Shown here in pieces: positions 8,758 to 17,093 of a DNA stretch of 64,000 nucleotides. Made by a program: the position numbers and the translations under genes. Below the pieces are notes generated by a model. The model was not told where the DNA came from, did no database searches, and was given only the letters and a program-made list of their open reading frames with translations. Location: assembly GCA_030348875.1 (NCBI GenBank), contig JAUCEP010000002.1, positions 3,613,001 to 3,677,000 of the forward strand, in the 5' to 3' direction. Positions within the stretch are counted from its first letter, which is position 1. The number at the start of each line of letters is the position of its first letter. Origin of the DNA: Ureibacillus composti. Its GTDB lineage: Bacteria; Bacillota; Bacilli; Bacillales_A; Planococcaceae.

Positions 8758-9276
8758 GTGAGTAGTAAGAAAAAGTTATTAAAAAAACGGAAACAAAAAC
8801 AGCTGAAAAGGGCACTGAAAACTACCGCTAAAGGAATTGAAACAGCAACAACTGAAACAACTATACTAACGCCCCTCGAGGTGTATCAAAGTAATCTGAA
8901 TGAAATTTATGGCGGATCAGTGATAGTTAGAAATAGGAATTTACTTAATCTTAATAGGACTATGCGGTATTTCTGTACATCGTGTAAAAGTGAATTTTAC
9001 GGAAAAGGTATTGGCATGATTGGGCAAGACCACCAGAGACATCAATGTTATAGACCCTATGGAGTTGTGGGCGAAGAAAGAGGTTTACATGTATTAGGTA
9101 AACGCTTTGCTTCAGTTAAAGGCGGTCAGCCCTTTGATGAAAGCATTTTCTATGAAATAATTTGGAATGACTTTAGCCCGACTGAAATTGCATCTAAGTT
9201 AAAAGTAAATCCAACCATAGTAAAAGAGTATTTTCAGCGTGAGGGGTTAATACAGCCCCTCTCTTTTTATATCTAA
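8758..9276 (+). CDS. Cys/His protein with C-terminal HTH-like segment, unknown
   Basis: 172 residues from a GTG start with GGAGGGG five bases upstream. The N-terminus is very basic (SSKKKLLKKRKQKQLKRALK). The middle has a possible zinc site: CTSC (about 76-79) followed by HQRHQC about 25 residues on. The C-terminus (NDFSPTEIASKLKVNPTIVK, about 138-160) reads like a helix-turn-helix. The combination suggests a nucleic-acid-binding protein. The family is not recognised; a small-terminase or late-gene-regulator role is possible for a satellite, but I have no specific evidence. It has its own ribosome site after a terminator, so it probably has its own promoter. Confidence 0.6.
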   Translation: MSSKKKLLKKRKQKQLKRALKTTAKGIETATTETTILTPLEVYQSNLNEIYGGSVIVRNRNLLNLNRTMRYFCTSCKSEFYGKGIGMIGQDHQRHQCYRPYGVVGEERGLHVLGKRFASVKGGQPFDESIFYEIIWNDFSPTEIASKLKVNPTIVKEYFQREGLIQPLSFYI

Positions 9277-9881
9277 ATAAAGTCCACCCTTGCCAGAAAA
9301 CGAATCTAAAAAATCCCCCAAAAATTTTTTATGAGAAACGTCTGTAGGAACAATTGAAAAATCCTTAACCAACCCTTTACCTTTCGCCTATCATCTCGTG
9401 ATACCCTACCGAAAAACCACTATACATAAGGTTTTGAGGTGCAATGAGAGTAATCGAGACAACCAACTACCCACTAAATTAGATTTCGATTAGTCTGAGG
9501 TTAAATCTGAGAGAGGTTTTTTACGTTGGTGAGGGTATTGTCTAGACAATTGGTTCATCCGAGGGAAATTATGGAACTAACAGTTTTGAAAAATTGGTGT
9601 ATCTGTATCATTTAACTGTCAAGGCACTTCCCTATAGCCGCCTCCACCTAAGCCCCCCTTCCGCGGTTTTCCATAAAAAACCTCCCCCTCTAAAAAACTC
9701 ATAAGGTTGATCCGCTATAACTGATTCATTTTCATTATCATTTTGACAGCTACTTTTGATAGCTATTGAGGGCTGATATATCGCTTGTCGTCTATCACTA
9801 TCGTATATGTTGGTATATGACAGTAATATAAAAAAGTAAACCACTGGACTATCTTAAGTAGTTTACTTTAACTCAATTATT
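9277..9881. other. 605-bp non-coding, structured stretch
   Basis: No supported gene. It contains a hairpin TATCA-TCTCG-TGATA (about 9387-9401), an AGATTT/AAATCT stem (about 9480-9509) set between ACCAAC (about 9460) and GTTGGT (about 9525), and a perfect 14-bp palindrome ATTGTCTAGACAAT at 9537-9550. A GC-rich patch lies at 9635-9670 and a leftward terminator at 9832-9871. Concentrated pairing in 9380-9560 suggests an origin, packaging or regulatory RNA region; none is proven. Confidence 0.45.
9832..9871 (-). terminator. Terminator after the HEPN-like gene
   Basis: On the minus strand AAGTAAAC-T-ACT pairs with AGT-G-GTTTACTT over a 12-base loop and runs into six T. It lies 11 bases beyond the stop at 9882. 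Confidence 0.75.
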
Positions 9882-10682
9882 TTATTGGTTTAAATCATCA
9901 AACCGTTTTAGTATCTCAAACGTTGTAAATTGGACAATTCCTAAACGAAAATTAGCATCCTCAGCATTCGAAAGACCTGGATGTGAACCTTCTGTATGTA
10001 ACCTTTGCCAAAATCCTTGAATATAACCTTTGCCACCGTCTAACCACTCATTGTACTCAGGATAAAAAACTTTAGATGCTTCAGTAGCTAATGCTTGTCT
10101 AGCATTGTTACTACTGTCATAATCATTCCCAGTCAAACTTTTGGCTATGTCATTAAATAAAGATTCAACGTATGTTCTAAGTTGGGCATTACAAGCAGCC
10201 CAATCTCCTCTTGTAAAAGAACTTATTGCTTGTTCGTAATGACCTTTAGCTGTTGTAAAAAGATACTTGTCTAACAGTAAAGTTAATTTATCTCTTAGTT
10301 CTACTTCCTCAACTACTGTGTTTATATTACGAACTAATTTATCATTTTGTATTACATACCCATCTAGTAGAAAAAGGTTTTTTAAATTAGGACTCGTTAA
10401 AAACTGTCCGGTTTCTTTCTCATAATAATAGTCATTATCTAATATTCGGTTAATAATTTCTTCTACTATTTCATATGATAAATCCCCACCTAAAATCCCT
10501 TTAAAATCAGGATTATCTACAATATATTTTGCAGCTGAAAGTATTATAGCCCCTTTACTATTCATATTTAGATGATTATCTATCCCATATTTAAAGAAAA
10601 AACTTTGTAAATCTGTAGTAGTACTCATTTGTTCCAATATCTTTAATGTTTCATAGACCGTAGCCCTAGAAAAAACAGCCAT
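9882..10682 (-). CDS. HEPN-like, abortive-infection-type protein (putative)
   Basis: 266 residues with GGAGG seven bases before the ATG. The N-terminal half is helical and not recognised. The C-terminal half (about 145-262) resembles HEPN-type C-terminal domains of abortive-infection proteins: a helix DWAACNAQLRTYVESLFNDI, then RLHTEGSH, which fits the R-x(4-6)-H HEPN ribonuclease motif (R, six residues, H), then a last helix with FRLGIVQFTTFEIL. Known HEPN proteins often cleave RNA in phage defence or toxin systems. There is no adjacent antitoxin-like gene; the divergent neighbour is a serine recombinase. The assignment is by pattern only and could be wrong at the fold level. Confidence 0.5.
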   Translation of the reverse strand: MAVFSRATVYETLKILEQMSTTTDLQSFFFKYGIDNHLNMNSKGAIILSAAKYIVDNPDFKGILGGDLSYEIVEEIINRILDNDYYYEKETGQFLTSPNLKNLFLLDGYVIQNDKLVRNINTVVEEVELRDKLTLLLDKYLFTTAKGHYEQAISSFTRGDWAACNAQLRTYVESLFNDIAKSLTGNDYDSSNNARQALATEASKVFYPEYNEWLDGGKGYIQGFWQRLHTEGSHPGLSNAEDANFRLGIVQFTTFEILKRFDDLNQ

Positions 10683-10765
10683 TAAAATCCCTCCGAAAAT
10701 TTATATACACTATTACTTCTACACCTTTGGTCAAATTCCTTCTTTTGATTCAAAACTTAAAAGTA

Positions 10766-10826
10766 TTGACACCGTTTTCCTGTTGCAGTAATATCAAGCT
10801 ATCTAAAGGTGTCGTAACTTAGTGTC
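10766..10826 (+). promoter_or_regulatory. Recombinase promoter and candidate res site
   Basis: TTGACA (10766-10771), 17 bases, TAATAT (10789-10794) is a near-consensus promoter for the recombinase gene. GACACC (10768-10773), its inverse GGTGTC (10808-10813) and AGTGTC (10821-10826) are repeated half-sites that overlap and follow it. Resolvases commonly bind such sites just upstream of their own gene for recombination and autorepression. Confidence 0.6.
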
Positions 10827-10867
10827 AAAATCGAAACCTAAAAATACATAGAAAAGAGTGTTACAAC

Positions 10868-11479
10868 ATGAGATACGGATATGCAAGGGTATCAACGCAA
10901 GGGCAGGACTTAGAAGTACAACTACAACAATTAGAAAGTGAAGGTTGCGATAAGATTTATTCGGAGAAGTTTACCGGCACTAAAGCAGATAGACCACAAT
11001 TACAAGAGGTTTTAGACCTTTTACAAGAAGGTGACACATTAGTAGTAACTAAACTAGACCGACTAGCTAGAAATACAGTAGAAGGCATCGAGATAGTGAA
11101 GGAATTGTTTGCTAAAGGTGTGAGAGTTCATGTGCTAAATGTGGGGCTATTAGAAAATACAACGATGGGTCGTTTCTTCTTAACAACCTTATTAGCCGTT
11201 GCTGAAATGGAAAGAAACTTAATTGTAGAACGTACTCAAGAGGGAAAAGCTGTGGCTAAACAAAGCCCAGACTTTAAAGAGGGTCGCCCTAAGAAGTACA
11301 CTAAAAAACAGATTGACCACGCATTACAATTGTTAGAAACACATTCATATACACAAGTTGAAGAGTTAACTGGAATATCCAAAAGTACAATGATTCGTGC
11401 TAAAAAGAAGGCAATAGTTGAAAAATATTTCAATAAAGCTTTTGAACAAAAAGTTGAATTACCTAAAAGACTGGTATGA
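10868..11479 (+). CDS. Serine recombinase (resolvase/invertase family)
   Basis: 203 residues, the usual length of small resolvases. YARVST (residues 4-9) carries the catalytic Ser; KLDRLARN holds the conserved Arg pair; the long E helix [20 protein letters not shown] follows. The C-terminal region ([10 protein letters not shown], then [20 protein letters not shown]) is the HTH DNA-binding domain. These enzymes resolve cointegrates or invert segments. It has its own promoter and repeated half-sites upstream (10766-10826) and faces away from the HEPN-like gene. In a chromosomal island it may be a relic of a plasmid stage or serve multimer resolution of an excised circle. Confidence 0.92.
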   Translation: MRYGYARVSTQGQDLEVQLQQLESEGCDKIYSEKFTGTKADRPQLQEVLDLLQEGDTLVVTKLDRLARNTVEGIEIVKELFAKGVRVHVLNVGLLENTTMGRFFLTTLLAVAEMERNLIVERTQEGKAVAKQSPDFKEGRPKKYTKKQIDHALQLLETHSYTQVEELTGISKSTMIRAKKKAIVEKYFNKAFEQKVELPKRLV

Positions 11480-11522
11480 AACTTTTAGAAGAATTAAGAG
11501 AGTAATAACGGATCAATCGTGG

Positions 11523-11570
11523 GGCTTTGCGTTGTGCATATCTATTTTATGGAATAGCGTAAAGCCTTTA
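11523..11570 (+). terminator. Probable terminator after recombinase
   Basis: GGCTTTGCGTT and AGCGTAAAGCC form an 11-bp stem with two non-Watson-Crick positions and a 21-base loop. The T tail is short. Confidence 0.5.
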
Positions 11571-11649
11571 CTAGTATAAGATTGTGCAAAAAAAATATTT
11601 TCAGATTGCACACGTAAGCACAGCCTACAAGCGATATTTTTGCATAAGA

Positions 11650-11676
11650 AAAACCAGACAAAAACTATGTCTGGTC
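11650..11676 (-). terminator. Terminator of the leftward small-gene operon
   Basis: ACCAGACA and TGTCTGGT form a perfect 8-bp stem with a 7-base loop. On the minus strand it is followed by TTTTTCTT. It lies 80 bases past the stop at 11756. Confidence 0.75.
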
Positions 11677-11755
11677 TATTTCATATAATGTAACAATCGC
11701 ACCCAATTATTAAATATCGTTATTCAACTAAAGTACCCAGTTAATAATTAAAGGA

Positions 11756-12010
11756 TTATTTCTTTTTCAATCTATTGTCTATTATATCGAATATTTTTTC
11801 ATCCCACGATAACGTTTGATATGAGACGTTAAATCTGCCTCTCTCTCCATTATCTACTAGCCTTTCTACACCACCAGCTTGTTTACCTAGTTCTGTTAAA
11901 AACCAATTCCCTTTTTCGCCAACGAGAAAGCCGAGTTCTTTCAAAATTGAATATACATCTTCTGTTTTCAATCCTAATTCTTTTGCTATCATTCTAGCAG
12001 ACTTACGCAT
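11756..12010 (-). CDS. Small winged-helix-like DNA-binding protein
   Basis: 84 residues. The N-terminus (SARMIAKELGLKTEDVYSIL, about 4-23) is a clear helix-turn-helix pattern; GNWFLTELGKQAGG (about 35-48) resembles the wing and closing helix seen in phage-type HTH proteins. It is the last gene of the leftward group from 13028 and is followed by a strong terminator. A role as excisionase, antirepressor or regulator would suit an integrative element, but no specific family is recognised. Confidence 0.55.
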   Translation of the reverse strand: MRKSARMIAKELGLKTEDVYSILKELGFLVGEKGNWFLTELGKQAGGVERLVDNGERGRFNVSYQTLSWDEKIFDIIDNRLKKK

Positions 12011-12213
12011 AAAGTATTTACCTCCTTTATTCTCTCACATGTTAATACGTTCCTTTGCAAAAATAGGTTCTTTTTTATTTAACTAATTGCCCCGTTAGTT
12101 TAAATACTTACTTCACAATCTAACCTAAATATTAACATGTTATTTCCAAATTTTATACACTCTTATCTTTTAAAAAGGCAAGTAGGCATAATTTTACCTA
12201 CTAGTCAAAACCA

Positions 12214-12435
12214 CTAGTCAAATAGTTTCTTGACCTCGCTAGGGTGTTTCTCCTGATAATCAATGAAAGTATAGTAACAATCTTTACGGCTTCTACCATT
12301 CACTATATTCTTAATGGTTGCCCTAGAAACTGGGTACATTCCTTCTATTTGATACGGCTGTATCCCTCTCACTCTATTAAGAAAGAGAATGTGATAAACT
12401 TGCTTATCTGTCAATTTAACATTGTAGATACTCAT
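12214..12435 (-). CDS. Small HTH-like protein
   Basis: 73 residues from the ATG at 12435; an in-frame ATG nine bases earlier sits directly on the AAGGA ribosome site and is less likely. The sequence has YQIEGMYPVSRATIKNIVNG (about 32-51), which fits a helix-turn-helix with a recognition helix typical of phage regulators. Its start overlaps the end of the preceding gene by 20 bases, indicating one transcript with the genes up to 13028. Function unknown. Confidence 0.55.
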   Translation of the reverse strand: MSIYNVKLTDKQVYHILFLNRVRGIQPYQIEGMYPVSRATIKNIVNGRSRKDCYYTFIDYQEKHPSEVKKLFD

Positions 12436-12754
12436 TCGGATCATTCCTTTCCTTTATAACTTTATCTTTTTTAGCCATTCGTCCATTTAGTAATGCCTGC
12501 TTATGTGAATCACTAATAGTACGTTTCTTCTTAAAAAAACTATTTGTTACAAAGGCATTTTCAACTGTAAATTCGATACTAGTAGGTTTACCCTCATGTG
12601 ACGTTCGAATATCGAAATTAACTTTATTTAGAATAGGATTTTTCATAAAGGATTTAATGTGAGATGGAACGCAAGTGTAAAAACTCCATTCGTCTGTTTC
12701 AGGACAATAGTTAATTATTGTTTCCTGTTCTTCTTTATTAAACTTCATTTTCAT
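12416..12754 (-). CDS. Small protein of unknown function
   Basis: About 112 residues. It overlaps the 3' end of the 96-aa gene before it and the start of the next gene, so it is read from the same transcript. GTG 12757, ATG 12754 and ATG 12748 are all possible starts; none has a strong ribosome site, which fits translational coupling. It contains ETIINYCPETDEWSFYT and a basic C-terminal part (TISDSHKQALLNGRMAKKDK). No family recognised. Confidence 0.5.
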   Translation of the reverse strand: MKMKFNKEEQETIINYCPETDEWSFYTCVPSHIKSFMKNPILNKVNFDIRTSHEGKPTSIEFTVENAFVTNSFFKKKRTISDSHKQALLNGRMAKKDKVIKERNDPNEYLQC

Positions 12755-13028
12755 CACCTACTATCATTCCAGTAATAACATCTAACGGAGATATAATTGT
12801 TATTGGTTCACATCTAAAAACATTCCACTTATAAGGATTCACATCAATAAATATTTTCTCTATCAACCCACTACCATTAGTAACTGCATATAGTGGAAAA
12901 AAACCGTCAACTTTTGTGTCAAACTCATAATCATTGGAACTAGGATTCTTTCTGCCAATTCTAATTACTCCATTGTCTGCTGCTACCTCACCTAGCGATA
13001 TAATTCCGCTTATAACGTTTGTTTTCAC
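12738..13028 (-). CDS. Small protein of unknown function
   Basis: 96 residues from a GTG with AAGGAGG eight bases upstream, a strong start signal. Mostly beta-strand-like sequence (VDGFFPLYAVTNGSGLIEKI and ITIISPLDVITGMIVG). No signal peptide or membrane segment. It is the first of three overlapping genes (13028 to 12214) that follow the helicase gene across a 475-bp gap. Family not recognised. Confidence 0.55.
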   Translation of the reverse strand: MKTNVISGIISLGEVAADNGVIRIGRKNPSSNDYEFDTKVDGFFPLYAVTNGSGLIEKIFIDVNPYKWNVFRCEPITIISPLDVITGMIVGDENEV

Positions 13029-13503
13029 TATGAAAACCTCCTTGTATTTTTTTGCGACATCGCTGTCGTCATAGAGGTACTTGCAGATTCACTATGTTTT
13101 AGGACACTAGAAAATAAAATTCCAAGAATAAATTTTACTGACGAAAAAATAATTATCTAAATCACAAAACTCCAACTTTGCTTTTACTGATCCGCAGATT
13201 GTTACGTGGAAGATAGGATTTTAGGGCATAGAAAAAGACCCCCTACTTTAACTAACAGGAGGCCAAATTTAATCTAAAATAATCCGCTACGCTTGGTGAG
13301 AGGTCGTGCCTCCCTCTCTAGTCATAGCAAGTAAATGTTTTTATTACGTCTGCTATACACATGGAAAGGGGTAGCCGTTTTTTTGGCTATCCCTTGTAGT
13401 GTGTTAGCAGTATCTTTCACTCTTTTTTCTTTTAAGGAAGGCACCTCCAAAACGTTGATATAGCAATGTTTCAAGCACCTCTTTGCCCCACTTTTTAGGC
13501 AAA
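13029..13503. other. 475-bp gap with hairpins
   Basis: No gene seen. It holds the helicase terminator (13231-13263) and a strong hairpin (GGGGTAGCC, seven bases, GGCTATCCC, about 13369-13396) without a T tail. The promoter of the small-gene operon should lie at 13030-13200 but no near-consensus box is obvious. Confidence 0.4.
13231..13263 (-). terminator. Terminator after helicase gene (copy 1 of a cassette)
   Basis: On the minus strand CCTCCT pairs with AGGGGG (G-T allowed) over a 12-base loop and runs into TCTTTTTC. It is closely similar to the terminator at 14841-14875. Confidence 0.65.
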
Positions 13504-14760
13504 CTAAATCTCGTTGTCTAGGTACTTTTCCAGTAATGTTCGCATTCTCCTAGAAGGAATATAGACATCAATTTTTCCACCGTTCCTAATGTTGCTACGG
13601 AATAACCACTGCAGTAACTCCGATAGTGCAAACAAATCATCATCTACTTTTACACCGTGACTATGGAAGAATTGTTTTATTAGTGGATTCAAAAACCGAT
13701 TCCCCAAATAAATACAAGCTGTAGCATTGGCATATTCATTAGTTGCCTTAGCGTTTATTGGCACAAATCGACCGCTAATTTTGTTTGTTACTATTTTATC
13801 TTTATAGTCATTAAAGGTAGTCCAAATGATATCTTCTTTATTACAATCAACTTTATGGCGACAAAAATTATCTATATTATCCCTGATCATTTTTACGTAA
13901 TGCTTGTCCTTAGTAGACCTTTTTAAATGGTTAACACTAAAAGCCGTTCTCTCTTCCCCAATCTTATTCATATCCCTTTTATCACGAACACTAGAGTAAT
14001 GAATATTGATTAGTCTCTTTAGTTCCCCTCTATCTTCGTTAAGATTATTTCTATAAGGTACTAAATGGTAGCCTGTAACCTCGTTATACCCAACAGCTTT
14101 AAACTCATATGGAACTTTGAGATAATCAAAATAGTTACATTGTATTTGCCCTTTAAACATGTAAGTCAAGATATACACTTTGTCAAAACAGTTAAATACT
14201 TCAACTGGAAATAGCCAATACATTGAGATATTTTTGTACATCACTAAATTACCTGCATTTGCTATATTTCTAATTGCACTAAATTTACCAGTATCATAGT
14301 CCTCATCTAGCCAAGTTACAAATCCCCTATCATCAACACTAATAACTGGATCAGTTTTAGAACGAAGTAAAACTTGAATATCGGCTTTTGTAATATCGAT
14401 ACTATTAAATGAATTTAGGGATTCATCTAAAATCAAAATGTAGTGTTCTGCGTTAAGTAGCCTAATTAGTTCCGCATCACAACTCTCAAATAGCTTATGT
14501 GTAGCAGCAATATTTTTACCTTTTGATATTATCTCCTTGAGTGATTTCATTTTTGTAAACCCTGCAGTACTTTCAGGTTGTACAAATTCCCTAGCAGTGC
14601 TGTTAATAATTCTAATAACCTCAGACTTATATGGTGTAATAAAAATGAACTTTATATATTCAGGTGATTGATTGATGAATTGAATAGCCCAACTTGTTTT
14701 CCCTGACCCCATTATAGAATCAACTACAGTTACTGTTTTTTTACCCGGTATTACTAGCAT
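13504..14760 (-). CDS. SF2-like helicase, phage/plasmid origin-binding type
   Basis: 418 residues with GGAGGT eight bases before the ATG. Residues about 16-24 (IMGSGKTSW) are a Walker A motif; IFITPYKSE is motif Ia-like; ILILDES (about 130-136) replaces DEAD/DEAH as motif II. The middle is divergent. A C-terminal LFALSELLQWLFRSNIRNGG is arginine-finger-like, as in motif VI. The pattern is that of small SF2 helicases that phages and plasmids use at replication origins. In this island it is the only replication-type gene, and it stands where pri/rep genes stand in satellites. It is followed by its own terminator, and the 159-aa gene precedes it. Confidence 0.6.
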   Translation of the reverse strand: MLVIPGKKTVTVVDSIMGSGKTSWAIQFINQSPEYIKFIFITPYKSEVIRIINSTAREFVQPESTAGFTKMKSLKEIISKGKNIAATHKLFESCDAELIRLLNAEHYILILDESLNSFNSIDITKADIQVLLRSKTDPVISVDDRGFVTWLDEDYDTGKFSAIRNIANAGNLVMYKNISMYWLFPVEVFNCFDKVYILTYMFKGQIQCNYFDYLKVPYEFKAVGYNEVTGYHLVPYRNNLNEDRGELKRLINIHYSSVRDKRDMNKIGEERTAFSVNHLKRSTKDKHYVKMIRDNIDNFCRHKVDCNKEDIIWTTFNDYKDKIVTNKISGRFVPINAKATNEYANATACIYLGNRFLNPLIKQFFHSHGVKVDDDLFALSELLQWLFRSNIRNGGKIDVYIPSRRMRTLLEKYLDNEI

Positions 14761-14840
14761 AAATGATTACCTCCATAAGTTTTTTTGAAGAGAAGTTCCC
14801 CTCAAATAGAAACTTGCAAAAGATAATCATTTTAGGACAA

Positions 14841-14875
14841 AAAAATTCCCCCTATTATCTAAAGAACAGGAGGAC
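14841..14875 (-). terminator. Terminator after the 159-aa gene (copy 2 of a cassette)
   Basis: On the minus strand TCCTCCT pairs with AGGGGGA over a 14-base loop and runs into seven T, directly after the stop at 14882. Confidence 0.75.
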
Positions 14876-14881
14876 AAATCA

Positions 14882-15361
14882 TTATTTGATATACTCTAGT
14901 CTTTCACCATATTCTTTTTCAAATTGGTGGATCATTTTATCTAAAGATTTACCATGACTTTCTTTTACATTTTCCCCAACTGAATAATATTCAGCAATTT
15001 CCAACTTAATTTCCATCTCTTCCATTTGTTTAATAACCTTCTCACGAGTAGGTACACACTCACTTTGCAATAGTAAATTCCGTATCTTATGCTGATATTC
15101 CGAAACGATTCTTCTAAAATCATTTAGACGAAACTCTGCAAAGTCAGTTCTTTGAGTACCCATATAGATATTTGAAGAATCAGCTATTATTGAACCATAA
15201 TCACGAATTGTACTAACATTTACGTTTTCAGCTATAAAATCTCCATTTACTATTTCTTGGTTTATCAAAGTGGAATATTCAAGAATTGTTTTAACAAATT
15301 CACTTTTCACTTTATTTATATCAATATTTATCATTGTTATGTCCCCTATAATTTTTTTCAT
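14882..15361 (-). CDS. Protein of unknown function, island
   Basis: 159 residues from the ATG at 15361, preceded by AAGGAGGT ten bases upstream. A second ATG at 15334 also has a ribosome site (AGGGGAC), so two forms are possible. An upstream open frame to 15430 has no support. The product is soluble and largely helical (DFRRIVSEYQHKIRNLLLQS, and a charged C-terminus rich in Glu/Lys). No family recognised. It precedes the helicase on the same strand but is separated from it by a strong terminator. Confidence 0.55.
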   Translation of the reverse strand: MKKIIGDITMINIDINKVKSEFVKTILEYSTLINQEIVNGDFIAENVNVSTIRDYGSIIADSSNIYMGTQRTDFAEFRLNDFRRIVSEYQHKIRNLLLQSECVPTREKVIKQMEEMEIKLEIAEYYSVGENVKESHGKSLDKMIHQFEKEYGERLEYIK

Positions 15362-15939
15362 TAAGTACTTGACCTCCTTAGCCAATCCCCCCAACATGAA
15401 GCCAGAGTTGAGGACAACGGCTTGGTGCAAAATGACTGCCTACAAATCAGAAACTAATTTAATAGAATCTGAACTATAGACAGACATTGCATTGTTATTT
15501 ACATGAATCCTTCATTTGAGGTTTCCGTATTGTACGCCCTTGTTAATGTGTTCTCTCGAACAATACACCTACTAATCTACTTCTGCCCCCGATAGTTCTT
15601 GTAACTCGTTATACGACCTTCTACGTATTCGTAAATGCTTATCCTACTGTTATGAAGAACTCAGCAACTTTTACAATCTATGATGTATTCAGCTTAGCCA
15701 TAGCTAATCAGACCTTCCACTCCTGACCATTTAATTGGTTGTCAGCACCATTCAGACACAATAGCAAACAAGGATACTATTATTCGTGTCCTAGACTTAG
15801 TTTTGCAGCGGTTAAGTCATAACCTTTCCAGTTTTAATTTGATTCGAGTTATTGGGCAACCTCGAAAGAATTTCACCTAAAAAAGACAATAGGAAACTAG
15901 ACCTTTGCATTTCTACTTTTTTTGAAGTAAAATGTAGGC

Positions 15940-16036
15940 ATTGAAACTCATATTTAATTTGTCGTAATTAACAGTTGTACTAACGTGTCGCCAAACACTT
16001 AGTACTTGGGAGGGTGCTACGAACACTCTCCTTTTT
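15940..16036 (+). ncRNA. Candidate small RNA, about 97 nt
   Basis: TTGCAT (15905-15910), 17 bases, TAAAAT (15928-15933) could be a promoter. The hairpin GGAGGGTG (16009-16016) / CACTCTCC (16024-16031) followed by five T is a sound rightward terminator. No rightward gene precedes it, so it implies a rightward RNA ending against the integrase gene, with its 3' end seven bases from the integrase stop. No start codon with a ribosome site was seen inside. Confidence 0.35.
16009..16036 (+). terminator. Rightward terminator without a rightward gene
   Basis: 8-bp stem (one G-T pair), 7-base loop, then TTTTT. See the candidate small RNA that ends here. Confidence 0.65.
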
Positions 16037-16042
16037 ATTTTT

Positions 16043-17008
16043 CTATAAATACTCCTTTAAGCTATTTGCTACTTCATCTACATTTAGGTCAAGATATTGT
16101 GTTGTTACCGCTAAATCTGAATGACCTAGTGCTTTACTAATTAACGGCACACTAGCCCCCTTCTCCAACAAACTTTTCGCATATCCCCGCCTAATTGCAT
16201 GAGGGTTAATATTTTCTAAACCAAAACGCTTTGAATATTTATTAAGCTGCTTTGAAATCGCACAATTAGATGATTTTGATGTACTCATGGATAAACCGTT
16301 TTGAGTGATAAATACACTTTGATTGTTGATTTTATAGTGCTGACGAATTTTTTTATTTTGCTTAATCAGTAGTTGAAGCATCTCTGTTAGTTCATCATCT
16401 ATTGGTAACTTTAAAAACTTATGGTTTTTTAGTGTAGATCCGTCTAGATTTAAATATTGTTTTTCAAAGTCAATATGCCGCTCCTTTAACTCGCAAAGCG
16501 TATATATGCGTATACCCGTTCGATACATCAACAATATTGCGGTAACATCTCTAAAACCAATGAATGTCGACTTATCAATAAAATGCACTAATTTAAGAAT
16601 GTCGCTTTCTTTAGCTGCGGCTTTCACCTCTGTATCAACCTTTATTTGAATCTTTAACCAAAATTTCTCCTTCAACCAATCATTAAAATAGAACTTCCCT
16701 AGAACCGCTTTAATTGTTTTTAAACGTATTTTCTTCGTTCTTTGGGATACATCCAAATTATCTAAATAGAAGTAAATTGAATTTATCGTTATTTCCTCTA
16801 CATAATGGATGTTATTTACATTGCAAAACCCACGGAAAATATAGTCATAACTATCGATAGTACGTGGACGATTCCCAGCGATATTCATTTGTCTAAAAAC
16901 AACTTCCAATGCATAATCAATAGGAATCCAATGGTTATTCTTCTGTTTTGGATTATTTAGACGTGCATTCTCCATTGAAAACACACCATGTTTTCTGCTT
17001 TTGTCCAA
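16043..17008 (-). CDS. Tyrosine recombinase (island integrase)
   Basis: 321 residues from a TTG start with AGGAGG nine bases upstream. An N-terminal SAM-like core-binding domain (about 28-110) precedes the catalytic domain: YRTGIR (first Arg), the strand with Lys, HAIRRGYAKS (H-x-x-R), GHSDLAVTTQYLDL (second His and nucleophile Tyr). The common HxLRHTFA box is changed to HAIRRGYA, but the required His and Arg remain. It lies 184 bp from the tmRNA 3' end, reads away from it, and is the last gene inside the right repeat, so it is almost certainly the enzyme that integrated the island into ssrA. A clear excisionase gene was not identified. Confidence 0.93.
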   Translation of the reverse strand: MDKSRKHGVFSMENARLNNPKQKNNHWIPIDYALEVVFRQMNIAGNRPRTIDSYDYIFRGFCNVNNIHYVEEITINSIYFYLDNLDVSQRTKKIRLKTIKAVLGKFYFNDWLKEKFWLKIQIKVDTEVKAAAKESDILKLVHFIDKSTFIGFRDVTAILLMYRTGIRIYTLCELKERHIDFEKQYLNLDGSTLKNHKFLKLPIDDELTEMLQLLIKQNKKIRQHYKINNQSVFITQNGLSMSTSKSSNCAISKQLNKYSKRFGLENINPHAIRRGYAKSLLEKGASVPLISKALGHSDLAVTTQYLDLNVDEVANSLKEYL

Positions 17009-17093
17009 TAAAAAAACCTCCTATTCATCATCTGAATTAGAAGGTTTAATAAACTCAATTTCAATACAAAATGTAACCCTTAGAAATGAAAAA

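Larger units (their letters stand above)
15362..16042. other. 681-bp non-coding gap between integrase and the 159-aa gene
   Basis: No supported protein gene. The left half should hold the leftward promoter for the 159-aa gene. The right half contains a possible short RNA (15940-16036) with promoter and terminator. In satellites this position, beside the integrase, often holds the control region. Confidence 0.45.

Noticed and set aside
9632-9844. 70-residue leftward open frame
   Set aside because: No ribosome site, composition unlike a protein, and it overlaps the terminator of the HEPN-like gene.
15362-15430. N-terminal extension of the 159-residue island protein
   Set aside because: The AAGGAGGT ribosome site lies inside it and points to the ATG at 15361.
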